Shown here: positions 52,326 through 60,767 of the stretch, one piece after another
How the letters are laid out: each line of letters begins with the position of its first letter
Position numbering within the stretch: position 1 is the first letter of the stretch
Origin: Glycomyces sp. YM15
GTDB lineage: Bacteria > Actinomycetota > Actinomycetes > Mycobacteriales > Micromonosporaceae
Reading direction: 5' to 3'
NCBI RefSeq assembly: GCF_016918015.1
Contig: NZ_JAERMK010000019.1
Location: forward strand, 1 to 64,000
Length of the DNA stretch: 64,000 nt
The notes under the pieces: model-generated
Database searches by the model: none
The model's input: the letters and a program-made list of their open reading frames with translations, nothing else
Told to the model about the DNA's origin: nothing
Program-made: the position numbers and the translations under genes

Positions 52326-55300
52326 ATGGCCGGAACCGTCCGAGACATCCTCGACAACATTCGCGAGACCTCGCAGAGCAACGCGGAGCGCGGCCGTCGA
52401 TTCGAGCAGCTCATGCTCGCCTTCTTCCGTACTGATCCGCAATGGAGACAGCAGTTCTCCGAAGTGTGGATGTGGGCCGATTCCCCTCTCGCCGAGCACA
52501 ACGCCACCGACACCGGTATCGACCTCGTCGCCCGCGAAGCGGGATCCGAAGCGTACTGCGCGATCCAGTGCAAGTTCTACGGACCGGACAAGGTCATCCG
52601 CAAGGCCGACCTCGACTCCTTCTTCACCGCCTCGGGAAAGAGGGGTATCAACCGCCGCATCATCGTCTCGAGCACCGACAAGTGGGGCCCGAACGCCGAA
52701 GCCGCTCTTGTGGACCAGCAGATCGAGGTGACCAGAGTCGGGATGTCCCAGCTCGACACGAGCCCGATCGACTGGGACAAGGTCGCCTCCGAGTACGCAT
52801 GGGCCGAGGGAGCGCGCCTCGGCCCGCAGTACCTGCACGCCAAGAAAGCGCCCATGCCGCATCAAGAGGAGGCGATCGAAGCAGTTCTCAGCGGGTTCGA
52901 GACGCACGACCGTGGCCGACTCACCATGGCCTGCGGCACCGGCAAGACACTGACCGCGCTCAAGATCGCCGAACGACTCGCCTCCACGCAGGAGGAGCCG
53001 CTCAGCGTGCTGGTCCTGGTGCCCTCGATCTCCCTGCTGTCCCAGAGCATCCGTGAATGGGTCTCCGAGGCCGAGACCGCCCTGCGGCCGTTCGCGGTCT
53101 GCTCGGACCCGAAGGTCTCCAAGCACGCCAAGCAGACCGACTCCGGAGACCAGTCGGTGCACGACCTCGCCCTGCCTGCCACGACGAGCGCCGCGAAGCT
53201 CGTCGATCGGATCCGCGGCGGCGATTACGGGCCCGGCATGACAGCGGTCTTCTGCACCTACCAGTCCCTGCCGACCATCGCCGCAGCCCAAGCCGCCGGA
53301 TTTGACGCGTTCGACCTCGTCGTCTGCGACGAGGCGCACCGCACCACCGGTGCCGCCCTGACCGATCGGGACGAATCCAACTTCATCCGAATCCACGATC
53401 CGGCCTACATCGCGGCCGAACGGCGCCTCTACATGACCGCTACACCGCGGATCTACACGGAGCCCGCCAAAGTCGAGGCCCAACGGAGGAGCGCCGAGCT
53501 CTGCTCGATGGACGACGAGGCGAGATTCGGACCCGAGTTCCACAAGCTGGGCTTCGGGGAAGCGGTCGAAGCCGGACTCCTCGCGGACTACAAGGTCCTG
53601 GTGCTGGGCGTCGATGCGGGCTACGCGGCCAGGACCATGCAGGCGGAGCTCGCGGACGACAACATGGAACTCAACGTCGCCGACGCCGCCAAGATCATCG
53701 GAGTCTGGAACGGCCTGCGCAAGCGCCTCGGACCCTCGATCGAGGAGAACGGGTTCCGACCCGGCGAGGCGCCCATGCGGCGCGCCGTCGCCTTCGCGCG
53801 GAACATCGCCGCGTCGAAGCACCTGACCGAAGTCTTCCCGCAGGTGACCGAGCGGCTCGGCGCGTCGCCCGAGGGCGGTCTGCGTTGCGAAATCGAGCAT
53901 GTCGACGGAACGATGAACGCCCTGGAACGCGGTAGGGCACTCGAATGGCTGAAGTCCGACCCCGGCGAGGGGACCGCCCGGATCCTCTCCAACGCCCGAT
54001 GCCTGTCCGAAGGAGTGGACGTCCCGGCGCTCGACGCGGTCCTGTTCCTACACCCGCGCAACTCGGTCATCGATATCATCCAGGCCGTGGGCCGCGTCAT
54101 GAGGCGAGCTTCAGGGAAGGAGTACGGCTACATCATCCTCCCCGTCGCCGTTCCGGAAGGCATTCCTCCGAACGAGGCCCTCGACGACAACGAGCGCTAC
54201 CGGACCGTGTGGCAAGTTCTCAACGCCCTTCGCTCCCATGACGATCGATTCAACGCCGAAGTCAACCGGATCGGACTCGGCAAGTCCCGTTCCGATCGGA
54301 TCAAGATCGGCCACATCGCCGACGACCACGACTCGGGCGACCTCGGGAATCTCGTGCGGGTGGCCCGGGACGGCATCCCGTCGGTCGAAGAGTGGCGCAA
54401 CGCCATCTACGCGCGAATCGTGCAGAAGGTCGGCACGCGGGCATATTGGAAGGAATGGGCCAAGGACATAGCGGCCATCGCGGGCAGCCACATGACCCGC
54501 ATCCGAAACGCCCTCGACCTCCCGGGCAAGCGAGGGGTGTTCGACTCGTTCGTCGCAGCACTGCGCTCGAACCTCAACCCCTCCATCTCAGAGCTTGATG
54601 CAATCGAAATGCTGGCTCAGCATCTGATCACGAAACCGGTCTTCGACGCCCTTTTCGACCAGTACGAGTTCGCAGCCCACAACCCGGTCTCCGCGGCCAT
54701 GGAGACCGTGCTCGAAGCTTTGGACGACCAGGCCCTGGACTCCGAGCGCGACACGCTCAAAAGGTTCTACGAGCAAGTCCGGGCTCGCATCGAAGGCATC
54801 AACAACCCTGAGGGGCGTCAGAAGATCCTGCTGGAGCTCTACGAGCAGTTCTTCAAGAGCGCCATGCCGGAGGTGTCCGATCGACTCGGCATCGTCTACA
54901 CCCCGGTCGAAGTCGTGGATTTCATCCTCCACCTCACCGATCAAGCCCTGCGGAAGTACCTCGGCGCCTCACTGAGCGACGAAGGGGTCCAGGTCATCGA
55001 TCCGTTCGCGGGCACCGGCTCATTCCTCGTCAGGCTGCTCCAGTCGGGGCTCGTCCGCCCCGAGGATCTCGTCAGGAAGTACGGCAGTGAACTGCACGCG
55101 AACGAGATCGTCCTGCTCGCCTACTACATCGCCGCCGTCAACATCGAGGAGGCGTTCCACAGCAGGTCCGCGGAAGCGGGGTACCGGCCGTTCGACGGCA
55201 TGGTCTTGACCGACACGTTCCAGCTCTACGAGAGCCGGCCTGAGGCTGCGGAGGGTGTGCTCGGCGGCAACACCGAACGCGCGGTGCGCCAGCAGAGCGT

Positions 55301-57164
55301 CCGCATCATCGTCGTCATCGGCAATCCGCCGTACTCCGTCGGCCAGAACAACCAGAACGACCGCAACCAGAACCTGAAGTACCCCGAGCTCGACCGGCGC
55401 ATCCGCGAGACATACGTGGCCAGGTCGACCGCCACCAACAAGAACTCGCTCTATGACTCGTACGTGCGCGCGCTGCGCTGGGCGAGCGACCGGATCGAGG
55501 ACGACGGCGTGATCTGCCTCGTCCTGAACAACGGGTTCATCGACGGGAACACCGCCGCAGGGCTGCGCCGCACCCTCACCGAGGAGTTCGACGCGATCTA
55601 CTGCTTCAACCTCCGAGGAAATCAGCGGACCGCCGGCGAGCTCTCGAAGAAGGAGGGCGGCAAGATCTTCGGTTCGAGCAGCCGGGCGGGAATCGCGGTG
55701 CTCCTGCTCGTCAAAGGCGGCAGTGCGGCTGAAGGCGAAGCGTGCCGCATCTTCTACAGGGACGTGGGCGACTACCACAGTCGAGGTCGGAAGCTTGAGA
55801 TACTCGAACACGAGGTCACCCGTCTCAGCTACAGAGGGCTGGACGCGCTGGATTGGCAACTAATCGAAGCAGACGAGGTCGGTGACTGGATCAATCAGAG
55901 GGATAAGCGGTTCCGGACATTCCGGCCTGCCGGAAGCAGGGCCGCCGTGGAAGACGCGACACCTATCTTCCAAACGATCACTCCGGGGCTGCAGACAAAC
56001 CGAGACTCATGGGTATACGGCTACTCCGAAGGGAAGATCGTAGAAAACGTTCGATCGATGATTGACTTCTACAACAGCGAAACCACAAGACTTACGAATC
56101 TTATGCCTACGCATGACGATTCGACGGCAGAACGGGCGCCGCGAGCCGCTGATCTGGTCGACGGGAATTCCAGACGAATCAGCTGGTCTTCCAGCCTGCT
56201 CACAAAGGCGGTGCAGGGAAAAGGACTCGAGTTTGACTCAAGAAACGTTAACGTGGGGATCTACCGTCCGTTCAACAGGCAGGTCGTCTACTTCAACCAC
56301 GACCTCAACCATCGAGTCGGACAGCTGCCGCAAGTGTTCCCGGGCATTTCGCACCAGAATTGCGGCTTCTACATCACCGGCGCAGGCTCTGAGGAGCCGT
56401 TCTCGGTACTTGCCGTCGATGCAGTCCCAGATCTTCATGCGGTGGGGACCAAGAGCGTCGGCCCTCTCTTCGCCCGCTACACCTATCACCGTGTAGATCC
56501 CGACACCCTGATACTTGCCGATAGCTGCGAGGGTCACGTGCGGACGGACAACATCACCGATGCCGCTCTCAGGGACTACCGGGAGACCTACCGAGACGTT
56601 TCGATCTCGAAGGACGACATCTTCCACTACGTCTACGGCATCCTGCACTCGCCGAGCTACCGGTCGGAGTTCGAAGCGGACCTTCGAAAGTCGCTGCCCA
56701 GAATTCCCAAAGTCATGCGGTTCCACGAGTTCGCCCGCTTGGGCAGTCGGCTCATGAGGCTGCACCTCGCTTACGAGACGGTCGAACCGTGCTCTCGCAT
56801 CCGGGAGATCGTAAGTGCGACCGCCACGGTCGACCCTGGGGACCTCTATCGCGTCGACCGCAAGATGCGATTCGCGTCCAGGCAGGATCGCACCCGGATC
56901 GTCTACAACTCCCACGTCACACTTGCCGACATCCCGGAAGCCGCTTACCGCTACCAGATCGGCTCGCGTTCGGCCGTCGAGTGGATCATGGACCGCTACT
57001 ACGTCCGGACCGACAAGGCGAGCGGCATCGTCAACGACCCCAACGACTGGTCCGAGGATCCGCGCTACATCATCGACCTGCTCAAAAGGATAGTGACCGT
57101 GAGCCTGGAGACCATGAAGATCGTCGACGCGCTTCCCGCGCTCGAGATCCTTCCGGACCAATAA
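52326..57164 (+). CDS. Type ISP restriction-modification enzyme (single chain)
   Basis: 1612 residues. An Mrr-like nuclease (about 20-145) has the metal site Asp66 and Gln81-x-Lys83 in TGIDLVAREAG and AIQCKFYG. A superfamily 2 helicase (about 175-660) has MACGTGKT at 201-208, CDEAHRTTG near 335, MTATPRIY and QAVGRVMRR. A helical coupler leads to an N6-adenine methyltransferase (about 800-1200) with DPFAGTGSFLVRL from 892 and NPPY from 1000. The C-terminal third is the target recognition domain. This is the order of LlaGI/LlaBIII-type enzymes, which methylate one strand of a short site and translocate to cut foreign DNA. All catalytic motifs are present, so it is likely active. The last 926 bases are overlapped by an antisense extension of mcrC. 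Confidence 0.94.
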   Translation: MAGTVRDILDNIRETSQSNAERGRRFEQLMLAFFRTDPQWRQQFSEVWMWADSPLAEHNATDTGIDLVAREAGSEAYCAIQCKFYGPDKVIRKADLDSFFTASGKRGINRRIIVSSTDKWGPNAEAALVDQQIEVTRVGMSQLDTSPIDWDKVASEYAWAEGARLGPQYLHAKKAPMPHQEEAIEAVLSGFETHDRGRLTMACGTGKTLTALKIAERLASTQEEPLSVLVLVPSISLLSQSIREWVSEAETALRPFAVCSDPKVSKHAKQTDSGDQSVHDLALPATTSAAKLVDRIRGGDYGPGMTAVFCTYQSLPTIAAAQAAGFDAFDLVVCDEAHRTTGAALTDRDESNFIRIHDPAYIAAERRLYMTATPRIYTEPAKVEAQRRSAELCSMDDEARFGPEFHKLGFGEAVEAGLLADYKVLVLGVDAGYAARTMQAELADDNMELNVADAAKIIGVWNGLRKRLGPSIEENGFRPGEAPMRRAVAFARNIAASKHLTEVFPQVTERLGASPEGGLRCEIEHVDGTMNALERGRALEWLKSDPGEGTARILSNARCLSEGVDVPALDAVLFLHPRNSVIDIIQAVGRVMRRASGKEYGYIILPVAVPEGIPPNEALDDNERYRTVWQVLNALRSHDDRFNAEVNRIGLGKSRSDRIKIGHIADDHDSGDLGNLVRVARDGIPSVEEWRNAIYARIVQKVGTRAYWKEWAKDIAAIAGSHMTRIRNALDLPGKRGVFDSFVAALRSNLNPSISELDAIEMLAQHLITKPVFDALFDQYEFAAHNPVSAAMETVLEALDDQALDSERDTLKRFYEQVRARIEGINNPEGRQKILLELYEQFFKSAMPEVSDRLGIVYTPVEVVDFILHLTDQALRKYLGASLSDEGVQVIDPFAGTGSFLVRLLQSGLVRPEDLVRKYGSELHANEIVLLAYYIAAVNIEEAFHSRSAEAGYRPFDGMVLTDTFQLYESRPEAAEGVLGGNTERAVRQQSVRIIVVIGNPPYSVGQNNQNDRNQNLKYPELDRRIRETYVARSTATNKNSLYDSYVRALRWASDRIEDDGVICLVLNNGFIDGNTAAGLRRTLTEEFDAIYCFNLRGNQRTAGELSKKEGGKIFGSSSRAGIAVLLLVKGGSAAEGEACRIFYRDVGDYHSRGRKLEILEHEVTRLSYRGLDALDWQLIEADEVGDWINQRDKRFRTFRPAGSRAAVEDATPIFQTITPGLQTNRDSWVYGYSEGKIVENVRSMIDFYNSETTRLTNLMPTHDDSTAERAPRAADLVDGNSRRISWSSSLLTKAVQGKGLEFDSRNVNVGIYRPFNRQVVYFNHDLNHRVGQLPQVFPGISHQNCGFYITGAGSEEPFSVLAVDAVPDLHAVGTKSVGPLFARYTYHRVDPDTLILADSCEGHVRTDNITDAALRDYRETYRDVSISKDDIFHYVYGILHSPSYRSEFEADLRKSLPRIPKVMRFHEFARLGSRLMRLHLAYETVEPCSRIREIVSATATVDPGDLYRVDRKMRFASRQDRTRIVYNSHVTLADIPEAAYRYQIGSRSAVEWIMDRYYVRTDKASGIVNDPNDWSEDPRYIIDLLKRIVTVSLETMKIVDALPALEILPDQ

Positions 57165-58382
57165 GACACCGGATGCTCTAGCGTTTGCCCTGGTGGTGGA
57201 AGCGGCCCTTGAGGAACGGTCGAGCAGTTCCACGGCGAGCTGGGCGATCGTTCGAAGGATCGCTGTCGGCGGGGCGGCGAGATCGAGCGGGAACCGGAAG
57301 ATGCGGATGGGGGAGTTCCGGATGCTCAGCCATTCGGGATCCTGCAAGCCGTGGGCGTACACCAGGCAACCGGTCGTCGCACCGAGCGCGGTGCAGTACG
57401 ACACGATCTGGAAGTGATCGCCGTTCGTTCCTCGCCTGTCCTGGAACTTGTACTTGGCGTCGACGACCGCATTCGGTGCTCCGTCGACGGAGACGACCAT
57501 GTCAGCTCTGATTCGGACGGTCCGCTGATCATCGAGGTGGCCGTTGAACTGGTCGTCGACCCGACCTCGGAAGCGAGCGAACGACTCTCGCAGCGCTACG
57601 GTCACGAACTCCTCGAAGACCTGGTGCACCGGGACCACGAACGACGCCACGTTCAAACCGCCCGAGCTGGTCTCTGAGGATTGGTGGCGAAGCACGATTT
57701 CCGCGATCCGGAGCGCATCGGTGTAATGGGCGTTGAGTCGCGTGGGCGACCAGGCCTGGTCCGACGTCACGCCGGCCAGGTAGCTGGCCTCACGAAGGCG
57801 CGCATCGAGACGGGCGATCCGCGCCGGAATCCCGTCGGGAAGCCTCGGGACGCGGGCCATGCTCCGCAACGCGGTCTTGAGCAACCGATTCTCGAACACG
57901 TCGGTCGAGTACTCGTCGTGTCGCACTTCCAAGGGGAACGACTGCCCGGGACGGGCGGCGATCTGGTCGGCCACCCTCAGGCGGCCCCGGACCAGCGGCA
58001 ATGTGGAGTCGACGGCCGCATAGCCCCGGATCGGTCCGCGAGCCAGCGCGCGCTCCGAGTACCGGACCAGCGACTCGGCCAGTGCAGGCCAGAGATCGTC
58101 CTCAGCAGTGCCGGGTGCGTCCTCGGGAAGGAAATTTGGGTTCTTGGCGTACCCGAGCAGGAACAGCAGCCGCGAGATGCCCATCTTCGGCTTCACTTGG
58201 ACGTCCAGGTCGCCGATGCGAACCGCGCCCACCTTGCCGGTGCCGCTCAGCCGCCACCGTCCACCCGACTCGGGTGCGATCTTGACGAGTCCGGTTGCCG
58301 AAAGCGCGGCAGCGGTGCCGTGATCGATGGCGCGGACCACGGGCTCCTTCTGGAATTCGCCCAGCACCACGGGTTCGGTCAC
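56238..58382 (-). CDS. mcrC: McrC nuclease subunit, reading frame lacks the expected stop
   Basis: Starts with GTG at 58382, overlapping the mcrB stop by four bases. About 390 residues are recognisable as McrC: N-terminal beta domain, KVGAVRIGDLDVQVKPKMGI, RHDEYSTDVFENRLLKTALR, and the PD-(D/E)xK nuclease centre ADMVVSVDGAPNAVVDAKYK near 300, ending about AQLAVELLDRSS. The gene should stop near 57180, where a TAG exists in another frame. Instead the frame stays open to 56238, adding about 315 residues antisense to the type ISP gene. The extension is probably meaningless, and a small indel near 57180-57215 (real or a base-call error) is likely. McrC cuts DNA with McrB, restricting modified DNA. 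Confidence 0.75.
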   Translation of the reverse strand: MTEPVVLGEFQKEPVVRAIDHGTAAALSATGLVKIAPESGGRWRLSGTGKVGAVRIGDLDVQVKPKMGISRLLFLLGYAKNPNFLPEDAPGTAEDDLWPALAESLVRYSERALARGPIRGYAAVDSTLPLVRGRLRVADQIAARPGQSFPLEVRHDEYSTDVFENRLLKTALRSMARVPRLPDGIPARIARLDARLREASYLAGVTSDQAWSPTRLNAHYTDALRIAEIVLRHQSSETSSGGLNVASFVVPVHQVFEEFVTVALRESFARFRGRVDDQFNGHLDDQRTVRIRADMVVSVDGAPNAVVDAKYKFQDRRGTNGDHFQIVSYCTALGATTGCLVYAHGLQDPEWLSIRNSPIRIFRFPLDLAAPPTAILRTIAQLAVELLDRSSRAASTTRANARASGVLLVRKDLERGKRVDDLHGLQAHGHYPFEQVDDVARILGPVVGVVDDAARLVGPDVVAVHDPLDGRTRADLVAVSGFRDVGKCDVGVVDDPGAILPGRESHLAVDAIEVPRVDRGGRTYDLPDARARFDRLVSEVQPHEPTAQAGELVEPHDFGNSGQRLSKVRFELRPVARRVQDAVDVVEDVVLRDRNVSVGLPVVPESGIGDVVRPHVTLAAIGKYQGVGIYTVIGVAGEERADALGPHRMKIWDCIDGKYRERLLRACAGDVEAAILVRNAREHLRQLSDSMVEVVVEVDDLPVERTVDPHVNVS

Positions 58383-60613
58383 GTCGAAGGACGCTCCTCG
58401 GCCGCGTCGGGGCGCACCGCCACACCGGCTGTTCGCCTGATGGTTTCGAGCCCGAACCGGTCGTGAATGTCGGCGCGGCTGAACCTGCCGTGGAAATGCT
58501 CCTCCAGCAGCGGCAGCAGATCATGCCGCCATATCCTCTCGAGCCCGGCGTCGGTTCCGGCATCGGAGCGCATGAGATACGAAGGACCGATCTTGAAATC
58601 GTGGTCCGACTCGGGGATCGCCGCATTCAGGGCCTGCAACAGCGCGGGACGGGGATCTCCGGAACCGTTCGGTCCCAGCCATCGACTGAGCAGCTCCCGT
58701 ACGGGCGGCACTTCGGGGTGCATCTCCTCGAACGCAAACCGTCGCCGGATCGCGGCGTCGAGCAGTGCGATCGACCGGTCGGCGGTGTTCATGGTGCCGA
58801 TGACGTAGATGTTCTCCGGCAGCGAGAAAGACTCACCGGGCGAATACTGGAGGCGGACCGAGCGGTCCCGGTACTCCAGCAGGAAATAGAGCTCCCCGAA
58901 CACCTTGGCCAGATGGGCGCGGTTCATCTCGTCGATGATGAGCACGTGCGGACGCGGGTCATTGCGGGCCTTGCGGACCAGGTCGCGAAGCGGGCCGGGA
59001 GTCAGGACGAACCCGACCGATCCCTCCTCGGCAGGAGCCGGCCGGAAGCCTTCGACGAAGTCCTCATAGGCATAGGAGGGGTGGAACTGGACCAGTGTCA
59101 CCGCGTCACGATCGGTGAGATGCTCGGCCAGTTCCTGAGCGAGAAAGGTCTTGCCGGTCCCCGGCGGTCCGTAGAGCACGACCTGCTTGCGGCTCTGGAG
59201 CAGTGAAATCAGGTCCCGCAGCCACGCCGCATCGAAATGAAGGCGTCCGGAAAGCCGTTGCAGCAGTTGAGGATCGAGAGGGTCGACCTCCGGTGTCTTC
59301 TCCTGCTCCTCCTCTGCCGAGTCGGCTTCGACACCCAGCAGCTGCGACAGCTCGGTCAGCTCACCTGAGATGTCGGCGATCCTGTCCGAGCGTTGGAGCT
59401 CGACCCGCAGCGATTGCGGGAGGTTGGGCAATGCGGTCGGCTTCTTGCTGTACCAGTCGACCTCGCGCCGCAGCTCCGAGCCAGACCCGGTGTCGATCGT
59501 CGGATCGCTCTTGAGCACACCGATCCAGACCTGGTCGCCGACGGCGGTCGCCACCAAGTCGTCCGGTTGCATCAGCGACCAGAACGAATGGATCTCCGTG
59601 GTCAGCGCGGCGCGCTCCGCGTAGTCGAGGTGGCCGTAGCCGCTTTCGACCGCGTTCCTGATCACCGCCCGGTCCGTTGTCATCTGAAGTGGACCGAGGC
59701 GGCCGCCAGGGAGGGTGACTATGCCCTGGTCCGTCCAACGCGAAGGTTCCGTGTCGCTGCCCTGGGGTGGACGTAGGAACCAGGCTCGCCGTTCCCCGCT
59801 GGGACGTATCGCCGTCCGCCAATCGTCCTTGAACGGGCGCTTGTAGAAGTCGATCCGATCCCCGTACTGCTGTTGCAGTCGCAGCGTGATCGCGAAGAGG
59901 TCTCGGTCGAGATCTTCGGTTGCCACCTCGTCGGGGAGCAGGCGATTGAAGGCGGCGCGGATCTTCCGTTTGTGCTCGACGTTGACGATCGGGAGGAACT
60001 GCTCAGGGAAGCCGAGATAGAGCAACGCTTCGGTCAGGGAGGGCATGCCTCCGGCGGTACGAACCCAATCGCGCCACTCCCAAGGATCTGCGATGATGTG
60101 CAACCGCTGATCCTCTGGCAGCTGAAACCAGCCCATGAGCAGTTCCACTGCGTCGGACAGCCACTTCCAGAGCATCGTGTGCGCTCCGGTGCCGCCGTTC
60201 CAAGTCCCCTCTTGGAATGCCGCCAAGACCTGGTCGGGCAGCTCGACACGGTTGTGCATCCAGCGGAGCACCGGCTCCACTCGGTCGACCTTGCTGCTCG
60301 GTTTGAGGTTGCCCTTGCTCAGCGGCAGCGCTTGCAGCGCCAGCAGTTCCGCCATGAGGAGCTTGGCGTCGTCCGAAGCATCGGCGAGCTGGCGTTCGAG
60401 TTTCTCGTGGAACCTGTCGCTGCCTTCGTCGGGCCGCTGGTTGTAGCAGCGGTGGAGTTCGCTGACCGTACGGAGGTTCCACAGCGGTCTACCTGGGGCA
60501 AACAGCGACTCCCCTTGGCCGAAGCCGAGGTCGATGTAGGCACGGCCGACCGCGCGAACGCTGTCGTCGTCGCGGGCCGGGATCAGGACATTGCTTGTCG
60601 AGGGGTCGATCAC
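58379..60613 (-). CDS. mcrB: McrB-type GTPase (AAA+) subunit
   Basis: 744 residues. The N-terminal half (about 1-440) is a large helical and beta region without the usual McrB DNA-binding domain in recognisable form, and it probably reads the DNA target. The AAA+ motor (about 460-720) has Walker A VVLYGPPGTGKTF near 480, Walker B HVLIIDEMNRAH, the McrB-specific GTP-recognition motif MNTADRS near 608, and ALLDAAIRRRFAF. The family hydrolyses GTP and drives the McrC nuclease. The two genes overlap by four bases. The different N-terminal domain suggests a target other than that of E. coli McrBC. Confidence 0.9.
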   Translation of the reverse strand: MIDPSTSNVLIPARDDDSVRAVGRAYIDLGFGQGESLFAPGRPLWNLRTVSELHRCYNQRPDEGSDRFHEKLERQLADASDDAKLLMAELLALQALPLSKGNLKPSSKVDRVEPVLRWMHNRVELPDQVLAAFQEGTWNGGTGAHTMLWKWLSDAVELLMGWFQLPEDQRLHIIADPWEWRDWVRTAGGMPSLTEALLYLGFPEQFLPIVNVEHKRKIRAAFNRLLPDEVATEDLDRDLFAITLRLQQQYGDRIDFYKRPFKDDWRTAIRPSGERRAWFLRPPQGSDTEPSRWTDQGIVTLPGGRLGPLQMTTDRAVIRNAVESGYGHLDYAERAALTTEIHSFWSLMQPDDLVATAVGDQVWIGVLKSDPTIDTGSGSELRREVDWYSKKPTALPNLPQSLRVELQRSDRIADISGELTELSQLLGVEADSAEEEQEKTPEVDPLDPQLLQRLSGRLHFDAAWLRDLISLLQSRKQVVLYGPPGTGKTFLAQELAEHLTDRDAVTLVQFHPSYAYEDFVEGFRPAPAEEGSVGFVLTPGPLRDLVRKARNDPRPHVLIIDEMNRAHLAKVFGELYFLLEYRDRSVRLQYSPGESFSLPENIYVIGTMNTADRSIALLDAAIRRRFAFEEMHPEVPPVRELLSRWLGPNGSGDPRPALLQALNAAIPESDHDFKIGPSYLMRSDAGTDAGLERIWRHDLLPLLEEHFHGRFSRADIHDRFGLETIRRTAGVAVRPDAAEERPST

Positions 60614-60767
60614 GAGCCAACCTTTCGGCTTCCGGTGCTCTCTGTCCTCATGCTACGTCCGTCCCTCGAAGCGGTCTCGCGGCCGGTCTCCGGGTAGGAG
60701 CGTCTCGCCCGGTCCAACCCCGGGGTACCGACCTGGCCGGGGCTCGCGGAAGCGCGATACTGGGCCC

